Positions 27,585 through 35,314 of a stretch of 64,000 nucleotides of DNA are shown here, one piece after another; the stretch's first letter is position 1; every line of letters starts with the position of its first letter. The position numbers and the translations under genes are program-made. Origin of the DNA: Thiohalocapsa sp. GTDB taxonomy: Bacteria; Pseudomonadota; Gammaproteobacteria; Chromatiales; Chromatiaceae. The stretch lies in NCBI GenBank assembly GCA_028277725.1, contig JANQFX010000027.1:1-64000 (forward strand). The letters are read 5' to 3'. The notes beneath the pieces are model-generated. The model saw only the letters and a list, made by a program, of their open reading frames with translations. It was not told the origin of the DNA and did no database searches.

Positions 27585-27824
27585 ACCTAGAAAGAGCAGT
27601 TGACCGCTACGTCGTGCATCTAGGCGCCTGAGTTGATTGAAGGACAGCAGCAAATCGGGACGCACCCTCAGGGTGAACGGCGCTACGGTCGCCAGGGCAC
27701 GCCCCGCGCGGCGCCCAGCGGCGTTACAACTCCTTGGAATAGCCTGACTATTCCGCGTCGTTGTGCCTTGCTGGACACCACGCGGGACGCACCCTGACGA
27801 CCGTCCAACTGCTCTTTCTAGGTT
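27584..27824. mobile_element. MITE-like element with 19-bp perfect terminal inverted repeats, copy B
   Basis: AACCTAGAAAGAGCAGTTG at 27584-27602 is matched by its exact reverse complement at 27806-27824, giving a 241-bp non-coding element. Inside are a direct repeat CGGGACGCACCCT (27656-27668 and 27783-27795) and a hairpin GGAATAG-cctga-CTATTCC (27736-27754). The left end overlaps the last base of the histidine-kinase stop codon. Related sequence occurs at 18.76 and 31.46 kb. No target duplication is evident. Confidence 0.8.
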
Positions 27825-28014
27825 GAACGTGGCGAGATTCCCAGGCTAGGGATACCTCAGATAGCGTAGGATCGCCCCCGCGCCGGCTCGTATCGATCAT
27901 TCGCTCGACGGTGACCGGCAACCAGCGTGGGAGGTCGTGCGCCCGGGCGCCGATGCCGCTTGCAACGAGCGCCCAAAGGGCGCCCCGTGTCCGCCAGGCC
28001 ATTCGATCCGCGAC

Positions 28015-28899
28015 ATGCCAGAGCAGCGAAGCCTAAACGCCCCATTCGACCTGCGGGGTATCCGACTGCTCTGCGGGATGTCGCTTCTGCTCTCGGCCGC
28101 AGGCCTGATCGCGTTGGCGACCTCGCCTTTGCACGCGATCCACACCTGGGAGCAACTCGCCCCCTGGATCGACGCAGTCGTCGGCTGGGGCGCAGTTGGC
28201 AGCTTCTTACTCGTTGCCCTGTCCCGTTCGACGCGCGACGCCTTGCTGCTGCTGGGCCTTTGCCTGACCGTATCGACCGGCGCAGAACTGATGGGGCTCA
28301 CCTGGGGGGTGGGGGTGTTCGGCGGCGGCTACGCGTACGCAGAGGGCTTTCCGAGGGCGGTGGGCGACCTGCCCGTATTCATCCCGCTCACCTGGTTCAT
28401 CCTCGCATGCGCCCCGGTCCTGCTGCTTGCACCCCTGTGTGACAGCGCTACGCGCCCGCCCGGCGCACCAGCGCGCCTCCTGTCCTGGGCCCTGCCCCGT
28501 GCGCTCGCTTGCGCCTGGGTACTGACCGTGTTCGACCTGCACATCGAACCACTGGGGGTCTACACAGGGCTATGGCAATGGCACAATCACGGCGTGTACT
28601 ACGGTGCCCCGCTGTTCAATCTGGTCGGGTGGTTCGTCGTCGGGATGCTCATTTATCTACCTTTCCTGCTGCTGAGCCGACCCTCGGCCGTACCATGCAA
28701 ACGCCCGCCGCTGCTGCTCCAGTCCATCGCCCTGGGGACCTTCGGGGTCTGGATCATCGCGGCGGTGCTGCACACCAAAGAGTTGTTCGGCAGCTATCTG
28801 CCGATGTTGTTGAGCCTGCCGACCCTGCTGGCGGTGTCGGTCTACTATGTCCGCTTCGCGCTCGACGGCAACCGCGTTGCATGTCGAGAGACCGGCTAG
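28015..28899 (+). CDS. Carotenoid biosynthesis protein, CruF-like hydratase (PF04240)
   Basis: A 294-residue membrane protein with about seven helices. Family landmarks are the conserved ELMGLTWGVGVFGGGYAY (an E...GxxTG-like region), PVFIPLTWFIL, the acidic VFDLHIEPLGVYTGLWQW segment and YYGAPLFNLVGWFVVG. CruF-type enzymes hydrate the psi end of carotenes (1,2-hydration), as in purple and green phototrophs. The ATG at 28015 is a reasonable start, but no strong ribosome site is seen, and an ATG at 27937 is open. It is followed within 40 bp by an ABC ATPase gene. Confidence 0.85.
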   Translation: MPEQRSLNAPFDLRGIRLLCGMSLLLSAAGLIALATSPLHAIHTWEQLAPWIDAVVGWGAVGSFLLVALSRSTRDALLLLGLCLTVSTGAELMGLTWGVGVFGGGYAYAEGFPRAVGDLPVFIPLTWFILACAPVLLLAPLCDSATRPPGAPARLLSWALPRALACAWVLTVFDLHIEPLGVYTGLWQWHNHGVYYGAPLFNLVGWFVVGMLIYLPFLLLSRPSAVPCKRPPLLLQSIALGTFGVWIIAAVLHTKELFGSYLPMLLSLPTLLAVSVYYVRFALDGNRVACRETG

Positions 28900-28935
28900 C
28901 CCAGGGCGGCAAGCCCTTCACTACCGAGCCTCACC

Positions 28936-29592
28936 ATGGCACAACTGGAAATCCGCGGTCTCAGCCGCTCCTATGGGGGCATCATCCCCGCCCTGGTCGA
29001 TGTCGACCTCAGCATCGACAGCGGCGAGATGGTCGCTTTGCTGGGCCCGTCCGGCAGTGGCAAATCGACGTTGCTCAGCCTGATCGCCGGCTTCGAGTAT
29101 CCGGATCGAGGTTCGGTCGCGGTGGACGGCCGCGTGGTCAACGCCCGGGATGCGGTGGACTATCGCCGCAACGTGATCGGAGTGCTGTTCCAGCATTACC
29201 ACCTGTTGGAGACGCTCACGGCCTGCCAGAACATCGAGTTGGCGATGTTCCCCACCCATGCGGAGCCGATGCAACGATATCGGCGCGCGCGCGATCTACT
29301 GCAACAGGTCGGTCTCGCGGCGCGCGCGGACCAGATCGCCAATCGGCTCTCGGGTGGAGAACGGCAACGCGTTGCGTTCTGCCGCAGCATCGTCAATCAA
29401 CCGCGCCTCTTGCTGGCGGACGAGCCCACCGGCAGCCTCGATACGGCATCCAAGCTCGAGCTGCTGCAGCTACTCCGCCGCTGGATGGACGCGGAGCGCC
29501 GTACCCTGGTGGTCGCAACGCATGATGCAGACGTCGCCTCGGCCTGCAGCCGCGTCGTGCGCTTGCGCGACGGGCGCTTGGAGGCGGCATGA
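28936..29592 (+). CDS. ABC transporter ATP-binding protein, LolD/MacB type
   Basis: A 218-residue ATPase with Walker A LLGPSGSGKSTLLSLIAGFE (about 35), Q-loop FQHYHLLETLT, signature NRLSGGERQRVAFCRSI, Walker B LLLADEPTGSLD and H-loop VVATHDADVA. The LLADEPTGxLD form places it with LolD, MacB and FtsE-type ATPases that drive FtsX-fold permeases by mechanotransmission. It overlaps the permease gene by four bases (ATGA). It lies 36 bp after the CruF-like gene, so one transcript is likely. Confidence 0.93.
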   Translation: MAQLEIRGLSRSYGGIIPALVDVDLSIDSGEMVALLGPSGSGKSTLLSLIAGFEYPDRGSVAVDGRVVNARDAVDYRRNVIGVLFQHYHLLETLTACQNIELAMFPTHAEPMQRYRRARDLLQQVGLAARADQIANRLSGGERQRVAFCRSIVNQPRLLLADEPTGSLDTASKLELLQLLRRWMDAERRTLVVATHDADVASACSRVVRLRDGRLEAA

Positions 29593-30725
29593 TCACGCAT
29601 CGCCGCGAGGGCTACAGGCTCAGGCATCTGGTCTGGGATGGTCTGCGACTGCGACCGCTGCGGGCGTTCGCGGCAATCCTCAGCATCGCCGTCACGCTAG
29701 CCGCGTCCCTCACCCTGATTGGTGTTTCGGAGTCGCTGGAGACGTCCGTGGCCGAAGGCTACGCGGCACGCAAAGTGGATCTGATCGTGATGCAGGCGGG
29801 CAAATCGAACCCGTTGACCAGCCGCATCGACACCGCCCTGGTGCCAGCCATGAGAGCGCTCGAACAGGTCGCGCGGGTCCAGCCGCTGCTCGTGGACACG
29901 CTGCTGTTGAATAGCGATCAGAGCATCCTCGTCTACGGCTGGGAGCCGACGGACCCCGACCTGAGGCTGACTGACCGACCGAACGCGCCCCTGCGAACCG
30001 ACGAGGTGCTAATCGGCAAGACCGCCTCCCGCGTGGCCGACTTGTCACCCGGCGACTCGGTGACGCTGAATCTCACGGAGTTCGTGATCGCGGACACCTT
30101 CGAGGCGAACACGTTCGCCGAGAGCGGCACGCTGTTCATGCGCCTGGACGCCCTGCAACCGTTGATCGGCGCGGAGAATCGGGTGACCTTTGCATTTCTG
30201 GAGCTGGTCCCGGGCTTGTCGGCCGCCCGGCAGGATGAGTTGCGCCTGGAGATCGAACGGACCATGCCGGGCACGACCGTGATCGATGCTGCCGAGTTCA
30301 TCGCCGACCACCAACTCGCTGCAGCGTTGCGCGGCGTAAGCCGCATTACGCTGTTCACGAACGCGTTTCTCGCCTCCCTGATCGTCGGTACGCTGATGGT
30401 TCTGACCGTCAGCGAGCGACGCCGCGACATCGCAATCCTGCGGGCCGTGGGCTGGTCCAGCTGGCGCATCGCACACTTGATCCTGTTCGAGACCGCTCTC
30501 CTTGCAGTGGCCGCCGCCCTGCTCGGTGCCAGCATCGGCTGGATCGGCCTGGAAATGGCACTGTCGCACCTGTTCTCGCTCGGCTTCTACGCCCGCAGCA
30601 TGCTGACCCCGACGATGGTGGCGGGCGCCGCACTCGCCGTCATCATCGTCGCGCTGCTGGGCTCGGCCATTCCCGTCTATCACGCCCTCGGCATCCGCGT
30701 CGCGGATGCGATACGCAACGAGTGA
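29589..30725 (+). CDS. FtsX-like ABC permease (MacB/LolC type)
   Basis: A 378-residue permease with one N-terminal membrane helix (FAAILSIAVTLAASLTLIGV), a periplasmic domain of about 200 residues, and three C-terminal helices including ILRAVGWSSWRIAHLILFE, the typical FtsX coupling region. This is the MacB/LolC topology. With the preceding ATPase and following periplasmic protein it resembles a LolCDE-like envelope export set. Only one permease is present, so it is probably a homodimer. Confidence 0.9.
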   Translation: MITHRREGYRLRHLVWDGLRLRPLRAFAAILSIAVTLAASLTLIGVSESLETSVAEGYAARKVDLIVMQAGKSNPLTSRIDTALVPAMRALEQVARVQPLLVDTLLLNSDQSILVYGWEPTDPDLRLTDRPNAPLRTDEVLIGKTASRVADLSPGDSVTLNLTEFVIADTFEANTFAESGTLFMRLDALQPLIGAENRVTFAFLELVPGLSAARQDELRLEIERTMPGTTVIDAAEFIADHQLAAALRGVSRITLFTNAFLASLIVGTLMVLTVSERRRDIAILRAVGWSSWRIAHLILFETALLAVAAALLGASIGWIGLEMALSHLFSLGFYARSMLTPTMVAGAALAVIIVALLGSAIPVYHALGIRVADAIRNE

Positions 30726-30735
30726 AGGGCCGCAC

Positions 30736-31449
30736 ATGTCCGCACCTGCAACACCGGCCGCCTTGCTCGCCATGCTGCTCGGCTCGTTCTCGGCACCGTC
30801 CGCCGCCGCCTCTGAAATGGGCGAATTGGAGCAATTCCTCAGTGGCCCGGACGAACCCTACCGGGCCGAGTTGAGGATCACCTCGCGCCCGCGGCAGGGC
30901 GACGGCAGCGTCTCCCGTCTGGTGGTTCAACGCAGCGATACCGGCGACGTCCGACAAATCGAGTATCGACTGACCACAAACGGAGTGACGCGGCACTGGT
31001 GCCTACGCTGCGCCGCGGCGGCCGGGCTTCGGGACTGTCCGATGGCACCACAGGCACGGAGCATCGATCTGGCCCGGGATCTCCCCGACACGCTGTTACC
31101 CTGGGAAGAACTCGTACTCGGCGCCTGCGGTGGTTGGACGATCACGCCCCTACCGAGTGCCCCCACCGCGGCCGCGCCGAGCTACCAGGTGGATTTCCGC
31201 AGCCTCGGCCCGGAGCAAGGCTCACGCTCGGCCTTGATTGCAGTCGACGCGTCCGGCGTGCCGAGCAGCATCGAGCACCGGAACGCCGACGGCGAACGCC
31301 TGCGAACCATCCGGCTACTGGAGACCGGAACGCACGCGGGCTTCACGGGTGCCAGGCGCGCGCTTATCGATCGACCCGACGGGCAAGTGCTGCTGGAGCT
31401 GCGCAACATCCAGATCGGACCGCCCGATCGCAATTGGCGGACCGAGTAA
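30736..31449 (+). CDS. Periplasmic LolA-like protein (putative)
   Basis: A 237-residue exported protein with a signal peptide (ALLAMLLGSFSAPSAAAS) and a mature region beginning with a helix, then alternating beta strands (YRAELRITSRP, SRLVVQRSDTGDVRQIEYRL). The pattern resembles outer-membrane lipoprotein-sorting proteins of the LolA fold, which accompany LolD/FtsX-type transporters. It starts 10 bp after the permease stop. It has three central Cys residues (WCLRCAAAAGLRDC) that could form disulfides. Fold assignment is from pattern only. Confidence 0.65.
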   Translation: MSAPATPAALLAMLLGSFSAPSAAASEMGELEQFLSGPDEPYRAELRITSRPRQGDGSVSRLVVQRSDTGDVRQIEYRLTTNGVTRHWCLRCAAAAGLRDCPMAPQARSIDLARDLPDTLLPWEELVLGACGGWTITPLPSAPTAAAPSYQVDFRSLGPEQGSRSALIAVDASGVPSSIEHRNADGERLRTIRLLETGTHAGFTGARRALIDRPDGQVLLELRNIQIGPPDRNWRTE

Positions 31450-31454
31450 GTGAC

Positions 31455-31605
31455 CCTAAATGGATCGGGTGACCGAGCCGACTTCCAGGCAAGGCGCTGA
31501 CTTGCTTTCGCTTCCGTCGCAAACCCGAGATCACCCATCGGGCGGCGGGCGCTACGGTTGCCATGGCGCGCGCCACCGGCCGCCCAACCACGCCATCTAG
31601 GCTGA
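31455..31605. repeat. Dispersed repeat, copy C (MITE-related)
   Basis: Contains AAGGCGCTGACTTGCTTTCG (31491-31510), identical to 18793-18812, within about 60 bp of clear similarity to copy A. Its right part, GGCGCTACGGTTGCCATGGC, resembles 27679-27698 in copy B. It starts six bases after the stop of the LolA-like gene. No coding sense. Confidence 0.65.
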
Positions 31606-31755
31606 CACCTCCCGAGGCCTTCGGCGACGCTCGGCGGAGGAACAGGGGCGCATCGACGCCTGCGCCGGCCCGCGTGGGTCCGGTGACGATCCGCGCCGGC
31701 GAACCGAGGCAACGACAACCAATCACCAAACCGGCAGCGCCGGGGGAGCGCCAAC

Positions 31756-33003
31756 ATGCATCGGAATTCACCAGAGCCGAGCCCGCGCCCGCGCACCTCA
31801 GCCGCGCGCCGCTCACCCCGCCACGCCGCTCTGGGCGCCCTGGCCTTGGGCACCGCGCTGCTGATCGGCTGCTCGGCCCCCGCGGGCTCCATCGAGCCGA
31901 GCGGCAACGACCTGCCGGGGGCGACCGGCTGGCGCCTCGATGAGGTCGTCCGCGGCCTGGAACACCCCTGGTCCATCGCCTGGCTGCCGAACGGGGACGC
32001 CCTCATCACCGAGCGTCCCGGCCGGCTGCGCCTGCTCCGCAACGCGCTCGCGGGCGATGGACGGGCCGCCGAACTGGTCCCCGAACCCATCGCCGGCCTG
32101 CCGGACATCTGCGGCACGTGCGGCCAGGGCGGCCTGCTGGAGGTGTCGCTGCACCCGGACTTCGCGCGCAACCGGCTGGTCTACCTGACCTTTGCCGAAG
32201 GCACGGGCAGGCGCAACCGGGTGGCCCTCGCACGCGGCCGATTGGACGGCGGGCGGCTACGGGACGTCGAGGTCATCTTTCACAACGCCGACTGGAAGTC
32301 CGGCGGCCAGCACTTCGGCTCGCGGCTGGTCTGGCTGCCGGACGGTACCCTCTTGATGAGCATCGGCGACGGCGGCAATCCGCCCGTCTCCTTCGACGGC
32401 GATGTGATCCGCAAGCAGGCGCAGAACAAGGGCACCCACTTCGGCTCCGTCGTTCGCCTCACGGACGCCGGCAATCCGGCTCCGGGCAACCCCTTCGCCG
32501 ACGAGCCCGGCGCCCGGCCCGAGCTCTACAGCTACGGCCACCGCAACATCCAGGGCATGGTGCTGGACCCGGACTTCGGGCGGATCTATGCCAACGAGCA
32601 CGGATCGCGAGGCGGCGACGAGCTGAACCTGATCGCACCGGGCAACAACTACGGCTGGCCCGAGGTCACTTACAGCAACGAGTACTCCGGCCCGCGCATC
32701 TCCGAGCTCACCCAGCGCGCCGACGTCACCGACCCGCTCATCGTCTGGACGCCGTCCAACGCACCGAGCGGTCTCACCGTCTACACGGGTGACCGCTTCC
32801 CGGCCTGGCGCGGCGACCTGTTCAGCGGCGCGCTCAAGTTCCAGCAGGTGCGGAGGATCAAGCGCGACGGCACGCGCATCCTCGGCGAGGAGGAGCTCGA
32901 CATCGGCGAGCGGGTACGCGACGTGCGCATGGGGCCGGACGGTGAACTCTACGTCCTCACGGACGCGGCCGAAGGCGCGCTGCTGCGCATCGTGCCGGAG
33001 TGA
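31756..33003 (+). CDS. PQQ-dependent sugar dehydrogenase-like lipoprotein (YliI/GDH-B family)
   Basis: A 415-residue exported beta-propeller. The N-terminus has a lipoprotein signal ending LLIGCSA (Cys at about 39). The propeller shows LEHPWSIAWLPNGDALITER, LEVSLHPDFARNRLVYLTF, the calcium/PQQ-site region RNIQGMVLDPDFGRIYANEH, and GDELNLIAPGNNYGWPEV. These match soluble aldose dehydrogenases (glucose/sorbosone dehydrogenase, PF07995). It would oxidise a sugar in the periplasm with PQQ. It stands alone. A 'CGTCGQGG' insertion with two Cys is present. Confidence 0.9.
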   Translation: MHRNSPEPSPRPRTSAARRSPRHAALGALALGTALLIGCSAPAGSIEPSGNDLPGATGWRLDEVVRGLEHPWSIAWLPNGDALITERPGRLRLLRNALAGDGRAAELVPEPIAGLPDICGTCGQGGLLEVSLHPDFARNRLVYLTFAEGTGRRNRVALARGRLDGGRLRDVEVIFHNADWKSGGQHFGSRLVWLPDGTLLMSIGDGGNPPVSFDGDVIRKQAQNKGTHFGSVVRLTDAGNPAPGNPFADEPGARPELYSYGHRNIQGMVLDPDFGRIYANEHGSRGGDELNLIAPGNNYGWPEVTYSNEYSGPRISELTQRADVTDPLIVWTPSNAPSGLTVYTGDRFPAWRGDLFSGALKFQQVRRIKRDGTRILGEEELDIGERVRDVRMGPDGELYVLTDAAEGALLRIVPE

Positions 33004-33059
33004 CGAGTCGGGTTGAACCCGCGACGCCAGACCCGTCCCCATCGAGGGACTGATCAGGC

Positions 33060-33400
33060 GAACGCCCCGCTCCATCGAGGCGCTCGGTCGTCCGCAGGGC
33101 GCTCGCGAAGGCCCGAGCTGTCGTCCTGACCGTCGCCGACGGGAGCTCCCCGAACAACGCGCGGTAGAGGCCCGAGAAGCGCCCCGGCTGAGTCAAACCG
33201 AAGCGCCGGGCGATCGCCCCGACACCATCCTTCCCGGCGTGTCCGGCGAGCAACGCCTGGCGCACCGCGTTCAGGCGCAACAGTTCGATGAAGCGACGCG
33301 GGGAGAGGCCGATCTGGTCCTGGAAACACTGTTCCAGGGTGCGCTGGGGGACGCCGAGTTCGGCGCGGCCGTGCTGCTGGCGGCCGTCACCGGAAGGGAA
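33060..33400 (-). pseudogene. AraC-family regulator fragment (C-terminal HTH domain only)
   Basis: On the minus strand the frame reads HGRAELGVPQRTLEQCFQDQ, IGLSPRRFIELLRLNAVRQA, then IARRFGLTQPGRFSGLYRAL, the double helix-turn-helix of AraC regulators. The N-terminal ligand domain (about 180-200 residues) is missing, since the upstream DNA codes for the Met-rich protein, which runs on into it. The frame continues without family likeness to 32957. It is a truncated remnant. Confidence 0.8.
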
Positions 33401-34094
33401 TGAAATTGTCCATGGCGCGGAAGGGCACGCTCATGGCACCGGTGTCGGTCGCCATGTTGCCGACGCCCTGGCGCATCAGCAGCACGTCGTACTGCATCTT
33501 GCCCATGCTCAGGGTCATCGCGCCCATGTCGTTACCCATGCCGCCGATGCTGCCGTTCATCTCCGCGATGGCGACGCGCATCTGCCCCATGTCGCCGCGC
33601 ATTGCCGTCATCTGCGCGTTCATGGAGGCCATGTCGGTGCGCATCTGGTCCATGTTGCTGGCCATGCTGAACATGAAGCTCTGTCCGGCGGTCTTGCGCG
33701 TGTCCTTGCTGGCAGCTTTTCGGTCGTCCGCGGCATGACCCATGTTGTACATGTAGGCCTCCATGCGGTTCATGTCCAAGGCCATCATGACCACCAGTGT
33801 GAACAGGACCACGCCCATCAGCACGGCGAAGACGCCGAGAATGCCCGTGTACCACTTCGCGCGCTTATTGCGCTGCCGTTCGACGTCCATCTGCTGCTGG
33901 AGGTCGTACTTGACCCGAGCAGCCTCCTCGGCGGTCTGCTTCTCCAGAAGCTGGTTGCGACGATCGATGAAATCACTCATGCGATTAAGCGCATCCATGC
34001 GCTGGTCTAGGTCGCGCTCCAAGGTGTCGACCAGTTTCTGCACAACCGCCATCGGGTCCGGTGAGTCAGGACTGGTCTGGGTCGTGTTGGCCAT
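33387..34094 (-). CDS. Membrane-anchored methionine-rich coiled-coil protein
   Basis: A 235-residue protein of unknown function. Residues 1-75 are charged and helical (QKLVDTLERDLDQRMDALNR), one membrane helix follows (ILGVFAVLMGVVLFTLVVMM), and the last 120 residues are a helical repeat with Met every three to four residues (MASMNAQMTAMRGDMGQMRV). It has about 30 Met overall. The C-terminal end overlaps the AraC fragment, so its natural end may have been changed. A metal-binding or membrane-spacing role could be imagined but is not supported. Confidence 0.8.
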   Translation of the reverse strand: MANTTQTSPDSPDPMAVVQKLVDTLERDLDQRMDALNRMSDFIDRRNQLLEKQTAEEAARVKYDLQQQMDVERQRNKRAKWYTGILGVFAVLMGVVLFTLVVMMALDMNRMEAYMYNMGHAADDRKAASKDTRKTAGQSFMFSMASNMDQMRTDMASMNAQMTAMRGDMGQMRVAIAEMNGSIGGMGNDMGAMTLSMGKMQYDVLLMRQGVGNMATDTGAMSVPFRAMDNFIPFR

Positions 34095-34387
34095 GCCGGG
34101 CCTCTGCTGGGTTGGAAAACCTGAGGGCTATTCTCGGCGTCTGCCGGGTTGCCACCAAGGCCCCAGGTCAACACCGATGCGATCTGATCGATACCGACGG
34201 CCACGCCTGGCGCCGGCCTGAAGCCCTGGCGTCGAATCCCGGCCCCCGAGCAACCCCTACTGCAGATGGTTGCCGCGCAGCTCGCCCACCGCGCGGGCGA
34301 CACGCCCTTCACCTCGGAAATTCAGATCCCCGAGGCGATGGCCAAGGTCATTCAACCTGAAGGTACGGCGTTTCCAGGCTGACGAGG

Positions 34388-35314
34388 CTAGTGATAGCTC
34401 GCCACCACCACTCGATCGCGCCCGGCGCACTTGGCCGCATACAGCGCATCGTCGGCACGGGAGAGCAGCAGGTCCTCGCCCTCGCCGTCGTGCACGGCCG
34501 CCACGCCGATGCTGACGGTAAATCGGTGCCCATCACCCAGAGGTTCCAGCGCCGCCATGGCGCCGCGGACACGCTCCGCCACCTGTCGCGCCTCACCGAT
34601 GTCCACGCCCGGCAACATCAACGCAAACTCCTCGCCGCCCAAGCGCCCCGCGAGGTCCGACTCGCGCGCGCGCGCTCGAAGCAGCTTGGCGAAAGCCCTG
34701 AGCACGTCGTCGCCGCCGGCGTGGCCGTAGTGGTCGTTGATCTGTTTGAACTTGTCCAGATCCGCCATCAGCAGCGTCAGGGGTTCGGAATTGCGCCGGG
34801 TCTGCTCCAACGCGTCCCGCAACCGGTCCATGAAGTGGCGTCGATTGGCGAGCCCGGTGAGCACATCGGTGTGGGCCAGCTCCAGCACGCGCCGGTTCGC
34901 TTGCTTCAGCTCCCGTACCAGATGGCTCATGTCGGTGTTGAGACGCGCGATCTGTTGCGTCACCTGGGACTGATCGAGGCTGGTGAGCGCCCCGACCAAG
35001 AGCATCCGCCCCTGAGCCAGGGTATAGGTGTGGAGCAGTACCTCCTGACCGGCCCAGGATCGCAGCAGATTAGGCACCGGCGTGCCGTCGCTAAGGCCGG
35101 AGACGATCTCCAGCGCCCGACCGTCTGTGGTGGACAAGTAGTCGCTCAGGCGCTGACCGCGGGCCTCGCCCGTGGGGCGCATGGCGATGTTGAAGCCATT
35201 GTTGCACTCGCGGATGATCCCGTCCCCATCGATCTCGACCAGGATCAGAAAACCGGACGCCAGCGCAAAATCGAACAGCGCCCGACGCAGTTCCGGTGTT
35301 TCATCAAACGACAT
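34388..35314 (-). CDS. Diguanylate cyclase with N-terminal PAS-like sensor
   Basis: A 308-residue soluble protein. An N-terminal PAS-like region (LVEIDGDGIIRECNNGFNIA, about 25-45) is followed by a coiled linker and a GGDEF domain with DVLTGLANRRHFMDRL, the active site GGEEF, and SIGVAAV. An RxxD inhibitory site (RESD) stands exactly five residues before GGEEF, so product inhibition is expected. It makes cyclic di-GMP. I use the ATG at 35314, which overlaps the end of the B12-binding gene; a GTG at 35335 is an alternative. The overlap implies coupled translation with that sensor. Confidence 0.92.
   Translation of the reverse strand: MSFDETPELRRALFDFALASGFLILVEIDGDGIIRECNNGFNIAMRPTGEARGQRLSDYLSTTDGRALEIVSGLSDGTPVPNLLRSWAGQEVLLHTYTLAQGRMLLVGALTSLDQSQVTQQIARLNTDMSHLVRELKQANRRVLELAHTDVLTGLANRRHFMDRLRDALEQTRRNSEPLTLLMADLDKFKQINDHYGHAGGDDVLRAFAKLLRARARESDLAGRLGGEEFALMLPGVDIGEARQVAERVRGAMAALEPLGDGHRFTVSIGVAAVHDGEGEDLLLSRADDALYAAKCAGRDRVVVASYH

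Noticed and set aside
34095-34387. Possible gene end on the plus strand near 34260-34382
   Set aside because: A 40-codon open tail without a start, family likeness or continuity upstream.
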